Source: Pyronema omphalodes
Lineage: Eukaryota > Ascomycota > Pezizomycetes > Pezizales > Pyronemataceae
DNA length: 64,000 nucleotides
Assembly (NCBI GenBank): GCA_024516155.1
Contig: JAJJXM010000008.1
Span: 310,001-374,000, forward strand
Direction: 5' to 3'
Positions within the stretch are counted from its first letter, which is position 1; the number at the start of each line of letters is the position of its first letter. Below are positions 12,013-22,810 of this stretch, piece by piece. The position numbers and the translations under genes were made by a program. A model generated the notes under the pieces. It did no database searches. It was not told the origin of the DNA and saw only the letters and a program-made list of their open reading frames with translations.

Positions 12013-13779
12013 GATTAACACCAACGAATCTCCCTACGGTACATTTTTTTGCTGTGTGTAGTGTGTGTGCCGCGAGAACGTAGTGTACATTGGAGGACGT
12101 AGTGACCTCCCCACCATAGCGTTGCATCATGGTTTGCTCGCCACGACGACGTGGGATTCAATCAACAGACCAGCGGCATCGTGGGAATCATGCATTGGAA
12201 AGATGATACGCATATCTGCGGTCTCGCTAATATTTGGACACCTCAAAGACATGAACTGATGGGCAAGCAATGTTCAACACACCTCAACACCATGAAAATC
12301 TATGTCACGAAGTTTCGTGAACTACAAACAAAAGATCCCGGATACACAAGATTGTCAAAAATGAAAGATAAAAACTATCTTCTCCCTCTTTTCGTATACC
12401 AATAACAGAAATAAAAAGTTTAACCAATTGACAAAATTAATTAAATCAATAAATCATGGAAGAAATAAGATGCATAAAGGAAAAGAATTCATGCTGTCAA
12501 TAAAAATCTGGCAGAAATAGCACTGTCAAGGCTATAAAAATTCCACATCCAAGCTAGTATGCCCTAGTGTCTTTCCCGCGCTGCTCCTATGACGTTGAGC
12601 TCCTGGCTCAAGCTCCCAACTACTCTCTCAATGCGCTTGCCGCGTTCCTTTCCTGCGCCCTCCCACCCACATAAAATCAGCTCTGCGGGCAAACCTCCAG
12701 TTCTCCCCCTTTGCACATCTATGAGACAGCGTTTTTTCTAGTTTGACCTCTGACCCACCATCTACAGCATTCCATTTTCACATCTCCTGACAGCGAACCA
12801 GCGTCTCCCTGCTCTATTGCTGCCAGGCAGCTGTGTCCCTGCACTGATCCTCGATGCAGCATTAGCAGCTCGCCATTCGCGAATCCCATGCTTCCCCGTT
12901 GCGATCTCACAATTTTTGTAAGTATCTATTTCCCCGTAGTGTGATTGTAAGAAGATAACTCTGCTACAGGAAGGGATGAATGTTGATGATGATGCAATCC
13001 ATTCACTGTTCAGGAATAAGGTATCGTACATATGAATGTAGCTATTTCACATAAATAATTGACACTCACAAGAAGCCTCAACAGAGGTTGTTTTCTTACA
13101 TTGGCTTGTTTTCAGCGGAGGTTCGCTAGTGGGTTGCAGAATCGGGTGTGGGCTGATTAGTGGGAGTCCATCATATTAGTGTAAACAATAGAATTCACAA
13201 ATTTTGAACTATTTTGAAAGTATAATATCTTGGCATATGTGATTCAACCTGTGAATACCACTAGCTTGATTGCAATTAAGCGCTTAATTGCATATCATCA
13301 CATTGAGATAATCTCTGTTGTTTGGAGCCCACATCGTCGCACGACAGCGTTGTGGGAAATGAAAGCCTATATCATCACATCCGCATTCCCAGTTTATCAC
13401 AGCGCTGCTGCGAAATCGTGGCTGACATCCATCGTGTAATTGTGATCACGAAAAAATGAACCGTAGTGATCTCCTTCCCTGGATAGTGTGTATGTTGGTC
13501 CATAATAGTTACTAATAGCATATACATTGCAGGTAGGGGTCTGTATGTGTTTATGGTGAAGGATATGGAGATAATAGGTTTTCTTGAAGGATTGGTGTTT
13601 TTTGTTTATGTTTTTATTGGTGTAGTATTTTATTGGTGTAGTATTTCCTTGAAGCATTGACTTTCTTTTCTTAAAGCATTGCTATTTCTTTTATTGTAGC
13701 ATTATTCCATCATAGCACTCTATTCCTGCAACTCTCCCACTATTAGCATCAATCCACATCCCAGCAACGTCTCTGTCTG
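12013..13779. other. no supportable gene
   Basis: Short open frames only. A frame at 12151-12405 (plus) reads like protein for about 70 residues but has no clear start, partner exon or recognisable family. I would not call it. Confidence 0.5.
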
Positions 13780-14300
13780 TCATCCTGTACCCCTGCCATC
13801 CCTGCCACTGCAACTCCAACTCCCACCCCTAACCCACAAACACCCACTAGCGCGCAACAAACCCCCCACACCACTATTCTGTATCCCCTGTTCCCTGCAT
13901 CCTGCGTAGCGCAGCGCCCATCCCCATCTATCAGGCAACCCCCAGCAACCCCCCCCATCTATGTCCCCCCTGTCCCCCCTCCAGCACCACCAGCAGCAGG
14001 CAACCCCCCCTGGAGTATGCCCCCCCCCCCCCTGTCCCCCCCCCAGCACCCCCCCCACCCACCACCACCACCACCACCACCACCCTGGGTCCCTGCCACC
14101 TATGGTGGACTAACCTAACCTACTAATCCCTGCTGGCTGCCTTCTTTTTGGCGCACACCTGTTGTTCGAATTTGAGGCAGCACAGGCAGCAGGCGGAGGC
14201 AGAGGGAATTGGTAGGTTGCAACCCAGTTGATGGGGGGGGGGGGGGGGCAGACGGGGGGAGGAGGAGGGGAGGAGGAGGAGGGGAAGGGGAGGAGGAGGA
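13780..14300. repeat. C-rich then G-rich low-complexity block
   Basis: C-rich sequence with poly-C runs and a (CCA)n array near 14061-14083 is followed by a switch to G-rich sequence with a 16-base G run near 14232 and GGAGGA repeats. The base-composition polarity inverts between the two halves. Confidence 0.75.
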
Positions 14301-14577
14301 TGGACACAGGATGGATAGGATTGGGACTGGCGACACTGGGGACACTGGGACTGGGGACTTGATTTGCTATTTGCTATTTCCTATTGACTATTTCCTATTG
14401 ACTATTGACTATTTGCTAACCACCCGGAAACATTGGGATAAACTAGAGAGAGGTAGAGGCGAAGGAAGGGAAAGGTAGAGGCGAAGGAAGGAAGGGAAAA
14501 GGTCGTGGAAAGGAAGGAAGGATGGTGGTTGTTTCTCGTCACAACTGTTTGCTCTGCGTTCTTCGTTGTCTTTGTCG

Positions 14578-14662
14578 TCTTCGACTTCGACTTCGACTTT
14601 GACTTTGACTTTGACTTTGACTTCGACTTCGACTTCGACTTTGACTTCGACTTCGTCTTCGT
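14578..14662. repeat. (GACTTY)n hexanucleotide repeat
   Basis: About 14 hexamers of GACTTC or GACTTT, translating as (FD)n on plus and (KS)n or (VE)n on minus. This is the same hexamer family as at 9130-9303, some 5 kb away. Confidence 0.9.
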
Positions 14663-16216
14663 CTCCGTCGCCTTCGCCTTCGCCGTCGTCACTGTCTGCT
14701 GGTTCTCCCGCCCTCGCTCTTCCTCGCCCCTCCCCTCCCCCCCTCCCCCCCACCCCCTCCCTGCTACCTTACCCGCCAAAGTCAGTTGCTACCTACAGAC
14801 AGGCTATTACCCTTCTTAGCAACTGCTCTGCTGCTTTGCGTTGCGTTGCTTTGCTTGACTCTGCTCGATTCTGCTTTGCTCTGCTCTGCTTGCTCTGCTT
14901 CGTTTTGCTGCTCGCTCCATTCGCATCCGCTCTCTGCTCCCTCTCTGCTCCCTCTCTGCTCACACTGCTCACACTGCTCCCACTGCTCTCGCTCTCGCTC
15001 ACTGCAACGCCTCACCACTGTGCTCCGCCTGTGCTCCGCCTGTGCTTTGCCTGTGCTCCCTTGTGTCCTCCCAGCCCAGCTTCAAACATTTCTCCCGATC
15101 CCCATCCTGTCGCCTCCGTTGAACCAGTCCGACCCCTCCCTCCACTTACTTCCTCCACTCCACTCAACCAGAGAAGAGGCAGGCACCAAACCAGGCAACG
15201 GCAGCAGCAGCGAGAGAAGCAAGACAATACTGACGCCTGACGCCTAACGCCCAACGAACTGACTGACAGACTTGCTCTTTTTTATCATTCATACATACAT
15301 ACTTACTTACTTACATATCATTCATACCTACGCTACATTACATTACATTACGCCGCCAGCCAGCCAAATTAATTCCCAGTGAAACGAATCCGACTGCGAT
15401 AGCATTCATCGGTATCAAAGAGCAATCTTCAACTTTGCCATTCCAAGGCGCGACAAAGCGATCAGTTTGAGCAGACTGAACTGACAAAGTACCATCGACT
15501 TTTTTTAAAAAAGAAACAGAAAACGTCGGAACGAATGACGGCATATTAACTCTCAGTCCCATCCCATCATCTCCAGTTCGCATCAGGACCCCCGACTTTC
15601 GCTCACAAACCCCAACGGACCAACAAGGTGCCTGGTGCGCGGGGCGAACGATCCGCAAGCACAAAGCTCTGTCACTGCTGGCTGTTACTGTTCGGCTGTC
15701 GATCTTTCTGCCACTTTTCATCTAGTTGGCGGACGCTGGACCTACAACCATCCATCCCACTTAAACGTACCATACCTTACCTTACCTACCTGTGCACCCC
15801 GACTGACTAGTCCACCATTAAAAAGACGGCGACGGCTTGCTCTGAGTTACTCTACGACTACGAATACTACTTTAATACCCTACCGAAGCCCACCCAACCC
15901 ACATCACGAAGAAGTCTAAAAACCTACACCCACACACCCACACACACAGACGATAATATTTATCCAACGATACGAATAGTGATCATTCTTAATTTCTATT
16001 TTACTGAATTCCCACCTATAAGCGTAAAGCAACTTGCTTCCAAACAGCTATTACGAAACGAACGAAAAAGAAAGACGTTGAAAACTGGCGCCTCATCGCC
16101 TACCATCTACTCCTACTCCTGACGAGGTCTCCGAAATCTCATTACAGCCCCTGCGGCTTTCACCAGAATCTTTTACCAAAACTAAACCACTTGACCAACG
16201 CAAAAACTACAACAAA
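14663..16216. other. CT-rich upstream region of the C2H2 gene
   Basis: CTGCT-rich repeats (14820-15010) pass into a stretch free of convincing genes with ACA-rich, C/T-rich sequence close to the start codon at 16217. Open frames here are short and overlap on both strands. It probably holds the promoter and a long 5' leader, though no specific element can be pinned down. Confidence 0.5.
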
Positions 16217-19200
16217 ATGTCACTCGCATCAAGTCAAGCGTCTCCGAGTAGATTATTACAGCGATCTTACAATAGCATGGCTATAGGAGATTTATTGAAT
16301 AATAACTCGGAAGAAAGACCACAGAAATATCAGCGAGTTGGAGGAAGGGAAGATGGATATAGAGTTGAGAGTAATATGGGGTATGCAATGGGACCCCCGG
16401 GTGAGGGTGGGGTGAATAGTCATGGAGGTCACGGAGGAAACCTAGGGCATCCGACGCATCTCGGAATGGGACTTAATAACGGAGGACATGATCGAATGAA
16501 TGGACATATGATGAATGGACACGGAGCAAACGGGGGGCATCTACAACAGCCTGGTCATGATCGGAATAACAGCCATGGAATAATGAGCAACGGAGTAGTA
16601 GGACATATGACGAATGGAGTACACTCTCACGGACATCCAGGTCATGAACGAAACGAATCTCGGGGCTCTCATAGTTCCTCTAGTTCGGGTATGTCTAGCA
16701 TTACTGAAACCAATAGGATTCAGTTGCTTTTGAATACCCCCGAACCAGAACGGAATAATCAGCAACCTCAACAACAACAATCTCAAATTTCTATACATGT
16801 TCAATCTCAGCAGTTGCATACACAGCATTCTCAGACTTCGCAAGCTACTCAAGCTACACATGGACCACAGGCTTCCCATGGATCGCAGACCCAACAGCCT
16901 CAGCAACGTGCCAATACTCCAGGTGCCATCTCAGTTACTAGCACCGCTGGATCTCCGCCAAATTCTCAGTATTTAACCGTAGATAAAAGGAGTTTCATGG
17001 CTGCTCGGGTTGTTTGTGATACTTGTGGCGAGGGGTTTACCTGTGATTCATTATTAAGGTAAGGGATATTGTTTCATCATAATATCGACCAATCACTGAC
17101 AAACGGTCGTTTTAGGAAACATCAAGCTAAACATACCAAGCCGTTTAAATGTAAACAAAAAGGATGCGAAAGAATGCAGAGTGGATTCACGAGTCCGAAT
17201 GATTTAAAACGACATGAAAATTCGGTACATAAAGGAACTAAGGGACCTGCTGTGGGATTTAATTGTAGGTATGATCATTGTAGGGATCGGAATAAGATCT
17301 ATTTTAGACTTGATAACTTTCGGAATCATCTTAAGAAATTGCATTCGACTAAGGATGAGTTGGATATGGTGGGCTTTTTGAAACAGTAAGTAACTTGATT
17401 TTTTTTTTTTTTTTTGAAACATTTCCAAATGGACCAGCGTCTTGGATTGGGATTTTTTGTTTCGTTTTTTGTTTTCGTTTGGCTTTTGTTTCTTTGTTTT
17501 ATACGTTTTTTTTTTTTTTTTTTTTTTCTTTTTGCTTTCCTGGGGTTCAGAAAATAATGTTTCCCATCGCCACCTAACAGAGCCGAATCCGAATGCCGAG
17601 TCGAAGTAACACCCGAAGAAGTAGCCCAACAAGAATCACAATCACAATCCGCCAATTCCCTAGCCTTCGCCGCCCGAAAAAATAAAAAACTCCAATGGGT
17701 AATCACAAGTGTAGACAGTGGATCAGGGAGTTTACATCGACCAAGACCAGCATATTATGGACCGTTGGAAGAGGATTCTTCGGATATGGACCTTTCTAGT
17801 GATTTGGAAACTAGTCCGAAACTTGGTGCCGATAATGGGAGAGGCTTTAATATGTTGCCTATGAGTCCCGGCTTGGATGGATTGGAAAGACAGGTTTCGC
17901 CGGGTGTTAATTTGGGTCAGCCTGGACAGACTGCTCAGATGGGTCAGATGGGTCAGTTGGGTCAGTTGGGTCAGATGGGTCAGGCTCAGGGAAGAGATCT
18001 TCTTATTAATGGACACTCGGGACACCCGGGACATTCGGGACATACACAAGGGCTCCCAGGGCTTCCAGGGCTCCCAGGACACCCAGGACTCTCCGGACAC
18101 CCAGCACACCCAGCACACCCACCACCCAACTCCCATCTCCAAGCACCAAGCCAGCACCAAAGACTCTGGACCCCAACCCCCACCCCGCACCAGAATCATC
18201 ACTCCATAGACCCGCGCGAAGAAGAATCCCGTAGGAAACGAATGCTGGAAATTCAAGCGCAAAAAGATCGTATGCGAAGGGAAATGGAGAATTTGGAAAT
18301 GGAATATAGAGCTTTGGAAGAACAGACTTATGCTAGGGGTACCCCTACTCCTGGTATGAGGAGTACGGGTTATCAGGGCCAGGCTCAGGGCCAGGGACTT
18401 GTGGATGGTAGGCAGGTGCAGAGCTTGGATATGGATGGAAGAGATGCGGGTTATAGGAATGTTTATAACCATGGTCATAACCATAGTCATAGCCAGGGAC
18501 AGGAGGATACTAGGGATTCTAGGGAGAGAGATAGGTTTTATGCTCAGGATAGAGAAGAGGATAGAGAAAGGGATAGAGATGGATCAGGTGACAACTCAAA
18601 CAGTATGCTATCCCCCCCTGATTCGGTTGAAGAACCGGAGGGTGAATTTGGAGTTAAAGGTTCTGGAACTTCTGGTCATCCTTCTTCCGCCACCGCTACC
18701 GCCGCCGGTGCTCCTCCTTCTGCTGCTGTTAATGGAGCTTCTTCTGTTTCTGCTATTTCTTCAAATGGTGTTCATACAGTCTCGGAGCAACCTTATCCTA
18801 GACCTCGTCAACCTCCTCAGCTTCAACCTCAGCCTCAACCCGCCTCGGCGTTTCAGAATAATCAACAGCAGCAACAAAGACTTCCGCCAACTCCTACTAC
18901 TCCTACGGTTACTAGGAAACCCTGTGGTGCTCCTGTGGAGAAGATTTACCGCTGCAGTCATCCCGGATGTAAATCGACCTTTGCACGGAACTGCGAATTA
19001 AGGTATGATGAATCCTTTCTCCCCATGTCTTCCTCCATCATTACTAATCCTTTTTCCCAGGAAACATCGAAAGCGACACACCCGCCCTTACGGCTGCACC
19101 GCCCGCTACTGCCAACGTCTCTTCGGAAGTAAAAACGACTGGAAACGCCACGAAAACTCCCAACACCACCGTCTAGAATCCTGGAAATGTCTAGTTCCGC

Positions 19201-20185
19201 TTTCCTCCTCATCCGATATCTGTCGCGCCATCCACTACCGGAAAGAAAACTTTGTAAACCATCTTAAATCCTCTGCGCATCTGATCCGTTCGGATCAGGA
19301 TATCAAATATTGGGCCGAGAAATCATATATCGGAGGTAGTGGCCACCATGTCTTTTGGTGTGGCTTCTGTGTTGATGAAGAAACTGGACGTCCTGGGAAA
19401 ACTGTTAGGTTGAAAAACGAAGGACTTGCAGGATGGGACGAAAGGTTTAATCATCTAGGAAGTCATTTCGAGGGGGGAAAAAGGATTAGGGAATATTGTT
19501 ACCAGGAGGAAGATACAATCGGAGCCGGAGAATGTCCTAGCCTTAGTGAAAGTGATGACGATGACGAAAGTCTTGGTAATGCGGAATTTGGAACAGCCCC
19601 CAACCAGCAACAGCAGCAACAACAGGGGTATGTTGGCTTTGGAACTGGTGAAGCGTTACAGAGGTTAGCGGATGCGGCGGCGAAAGTTGCAAGTCCGATG
19701 ATGGGTGCGGCTCCTCAGGAAGAAGGTTTGAGGAAGGTTATACCTGTACAGAAGGAGAAACGGAAATTTCAGTCGCCGGGTGATACTTGGTTTTGTGTAA
19801 GCCCCCCCCTTTCTATCACCTATCACCTATCATCTATCCCCTTTCCTTTCTTTCCTTTCCCCGAAGCTAGCCTTTCCCCGAAGCCCCCCTACCCCGTGAT
19901 GAAACTTGTCTATCACAGTAAAGCTGACACACCCAGTGTAACTGCACCCACGAAAAAGGTTTCTCACAACCCCTATCGACGGAATTGTATCCGAGCTGTA
20001 TGGACTGTGAACACCCACGATGTCAGGCTTGCTTGAGGGAAACTGTGTTGGCGTTGGATGAGACGGGTGCTGCTGCTGCGGCGGCGGGGGTGGGGACGGG
20101 GGGAGGAGGGATAGGAGGGGGCATACAGAGGAATGCGGGAGGTGCGGGGAATGGTACGGAGAAGAGGAGGAGGAGGGGGGTGTAG
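16217..20185 (+). CDS. large C2H2 zinc-finger protein with duplicated finger triplet
   Basis: Five exons: 16217-17058, 17116-17385, 17581-19002, 19061-19796 and 19937-20185. They total 3519 nt (1172 residues) with consistent phases. After a low-complexity Gly/His/Asn- and Gln-rich N-terminus, finger 1 (CDTCGEGF) is split by intron 1 at LR/KH; fingers 2 and 3 follow, with KRHENSVH and NFRNHLKKLH. A long Gln/Gly/Pro-rich linker, with an Arg/Glu-rich helix near 18230-18330, leads to a second triplet: CSHPGCKSTF split at LR/KH by intron 3, then KRHENSQH and NFVNHLKSSAH. A further WCGFC...HLGSHFE element follows. The last exon restores a Cys-rich motif, WFC/CNC...CMDCEHPRCQAC. The acceptor at 19936 was chosen because it alone gives the right phase and this motif. 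Introns 2 and 4 contain pyrimidine or T runs. Probably nuclear and DNA- or RNA-binding; target unknown. Confidence 0.88.
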
Positions 20186-21114
20186 TTGGGTAGTTGGGGC
20201 TGGGGGGGGGGGGGGGGGATGATGGTGCGTGTGGGGAGGAGTGCGCAGCGGACGGCGGGGTGGGGGCGGGGTGAGGGCGGCGGGGATAAGGGGATAAGGG
20301 GATAAGGGGAACGGCGGGGTGGGGATAAGGGCATAGGGACTACCTGATAGGAGTGTGAATAGAGGTCCCCGCACACAAACAATAACAATGAAACAACTAT
20401 CTACCCACCTACCTACCGATCTATCTATATACCTATACACTTACGTATGACCTTACGTATTAACTTACGTATCTATACACTTACATATAACCTTGAAAGA
20501 ATCTCTTTTGTTTCTGTTTATGTTTTTTATGGTTTATGGTTTAATTATTTCTTTTTTCTGCTGTGGACGGGATATATAAAATATTTATTTATCATGGGAG
20601 GTTTTTTGTCTTGATTTTTGGATGCATTTTGTTGTTTTTTGTTATCGTTGACCTTGTTTTTCTCAGCGGTATGTATGTATGTAGCGTGGGTGGATGGTAT
20701 GTAGCGTGGGCGAGTGGGTGGCGAGTGGGTGGGCGAGTGGGTGGGCGGGGCGGTGGAGACTTGGGCGGGCTGGAGGGCGGTGGAGGCTTGGATGCTTGGG
20801 TGAGGGGGGGTGTTGAATGTAAAATATTACCGTTTTGTGGGACTTTGGAAAGGAAGAGGAAGAGGAAGGGGTGGATGGGATGGAACGGAATGGTATGGGA
20901 TGGGATGGGATGGAATGGATGGCATGGGATGGGATGGAATGAGACGGGAGATATATATATATAATAGACTCTGAAATGACATGGGATGAAATGACATGGG
21001 ATGTAATAGCATGGGATGACATTGGATGACATGTAATAGCATGTAATAGCATGGCGTGGCATGGCATGAGACGGGAGATATATAATACGATCTAATGAGA
21101 CAGTAGGGGAGATA

Positions 21115-21390
21115 CATATGAGGATATGAGGATATAATGATATGGGGGATATGAGGATATGAGGATATGAGAATATATCATATATGAGAATATATCATAT
21201 ATGAGGATATATCATATATGCGGATACGTGATTATGAGGATATGAGGATATGAGGATATGAGGATATGAGAATATATCATATATGAGGATATATCATAAG
21301 TGAGGATATGAGGATATATAATGATACGGGGGATATGAGGATATGAGGATATGAGGATATGGGAGATATGATGTATGATGTATGTATGTA
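21115..21390. repeat. (GAGGATAT)n with ATATCATATATGAG variants
   Basis: The octamer GAGGATAT is mixed with a variant carrying the palindromic ATATATCATATAT. It is highly AT-rich and probably easily unwound. Confidence 0.85.
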
Positions 21391-21477
21391 TATAAATGGC
21401 CGTTATTGAAGGGTTTGGGTAGTTGATGAGTTAGGATTATGGGTCGGGATGGGGGGGGGGGGGCTGTGAGGATGGGG

Positions 21478-21562
21478 GGATAAGTTGATAAGTTGATAAG
21501 TTGATAAGTTGATAAGTTGATAAGTTGATAAGTTGATAAGTTGATAAGTTGATAAGTTGATG
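21478..21562. repeat. (TTGATAAG)n octanucleotide array
   Basis: About ten uninterrupted copies of TTGATAAG. Confidence 0.92.
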
Positions 21563-21683
21563 CTCTGGGTAGTTGATAAGTTGGGATGGGATTATAGGAT
21601 GAGTTAAGATGGGATGAGGAATGGTTGCGGAGATTTATACGAAATACTACATACTACATACTACATACTACATACTACACATC

Positions 21684-22597
21684 AGACCTCCCAACAGTAT
21701 AGCCAGTTTTACCAGATAAAATCATGAACCAGGTAAACAGAACTAACAATTCAAATTTCACAGTTATTTGATGCAGTTTTGATGTCCCGGATAGACAGTT
21801 AGTTCAGTTTTGAGAGGTCTATAGAACCAGGTAACTGCATTGTACTGATTAAACGGACTCGATAAATACATTAAGTAAGTAGATACAAACCAGTTAAACC
21901 GCGTCGGGAAGTTTGAACTACTGCATACAGAAATAAATAATGTATTTAACCTCGATTGAACCCACCGGTAGCCGACTCCCGAGCCTGGCAGTATTTTAAC
22001 CCTCCTTATTCCACCAGCTTCTGATAACCTGATTTCCCAAACCTGGCAAAATGGCGTTGACCATACTCTCAGTTCCCGCGATGACTGCCGAGTCTGGGCT
22101 GCTGCTGCTTTCAGAATGCAAGCAGATCATTATATCAGACCGCTATTCAAAGCAAGCAGATACTCTAGAAGCCATTGATAGGCTCAGGAGTCAAGAGCTT
22201 TAATCATAGGCGTCGGTTGTGATTTCTGGGGACCAAAGGGACCAAAGGGACCAAAGGGACCAAAGGGATCCAATTAGAATAGAATTTTGTTATGTATGCA
22301 TTGAATAATATTTATTTTCCCTTCATAAACTAGTTTCTTTGGTGGATAAACCAGTTTTTCAAAGTTGCCAATAGTTCACTTGGTTTGGTAAGCCTTGCTT
22401 TTGGTTAACTGGTTAACTGGGTTTTGAAGTTTGACTAGTTTGACTGGTTTAACCAGTTTTCGCAGCTTAACCAGTTTATATTAATGATAGTGAATTGAAC
22501 TGGATCGTCGTATAGTTCTCGTATTACAATAGTCCTTATAGTCCGGACTCCGTTTTAGTCGTTATTTTGAACTGGTTGGTACAACTGGGAGGTCTAT
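21684..22597. mobile_element. possible MITE-like element with AACCAGTTT repeats
   Basis: The region begins CAGACCTCCCA and ends TGGGAGGTCT, a 10-bp inverted terminal match. Between them AACCAGTTT and its complement AACTGGTTT recur at least eight times in both orientations, and AGGTCTATAGAACCAG recurs internally near 21815. I find no clear target-site duplication and no transposase frame. It could instead be a locally duplicated AT-rich sequence. Confidence 0.35.
22228..22269. repeat. (GGGACCAAA)n nonanucleotide repeat
   Basis: Four and a half copies of GGGACCAAA, the last one ending GGGATCC. Confidence 0.9.
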
Positions 22598-22740
22598 TCT
22601 CATGGTAATACAAATATCAATATTATATAAACCCTCATATTCTATCTTTCATCTTTTATCTTTCATCTTTTATATTCCATAAAAAAAATAGGTTTATGCC
22701 ATAGACTCATATTAGCAAGGAGATATTTTTTTTTTTTTTT

Positions 22741-22810
22741 TGATATGATATGATATGATATGATATGATACGATAGCCTGATAGCCTGATAGCCCAGTAG
22801 CCTAATAACC
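22741..22810. repeat. (GATAT)n and (GATAGCCT)n repeats
   Basis: A T-run is followed by five to six copies of GATAT and three of GATAGCCT, then degenerate variants. Confidence 0.8.

Larger units (their letters stand above)
20186..21683. repeat. satellite-like simple-repeat block
   Basis: In order: G-rich GGGATAA repeats (20280-20330), GGGCGAGTGGGT repeats (20695-20760), GGGATGGAAT repeats (20870-20945), GATGACATGGGAT repeats (20970-21065), GAGGATAT arrays (21115-21390), and TACTACA repeats (21645-21679). No gene is supported. Apparent reading frames are products of the repeats. Confidence 0.8.

Noticed and set aside
14402..15254. Several open frames on both strands, up to 224 codons
   Set aside because: They are driven by hexanucleotide and CTGCT repeats; no domain, no codon-like pattern, and they overlap one another.
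20563..21117. Open frames up to 156 codons on both strands
   Set aside because: Produced by GGGATG and ATGACATGGG repeats; composition is repeat-derived.
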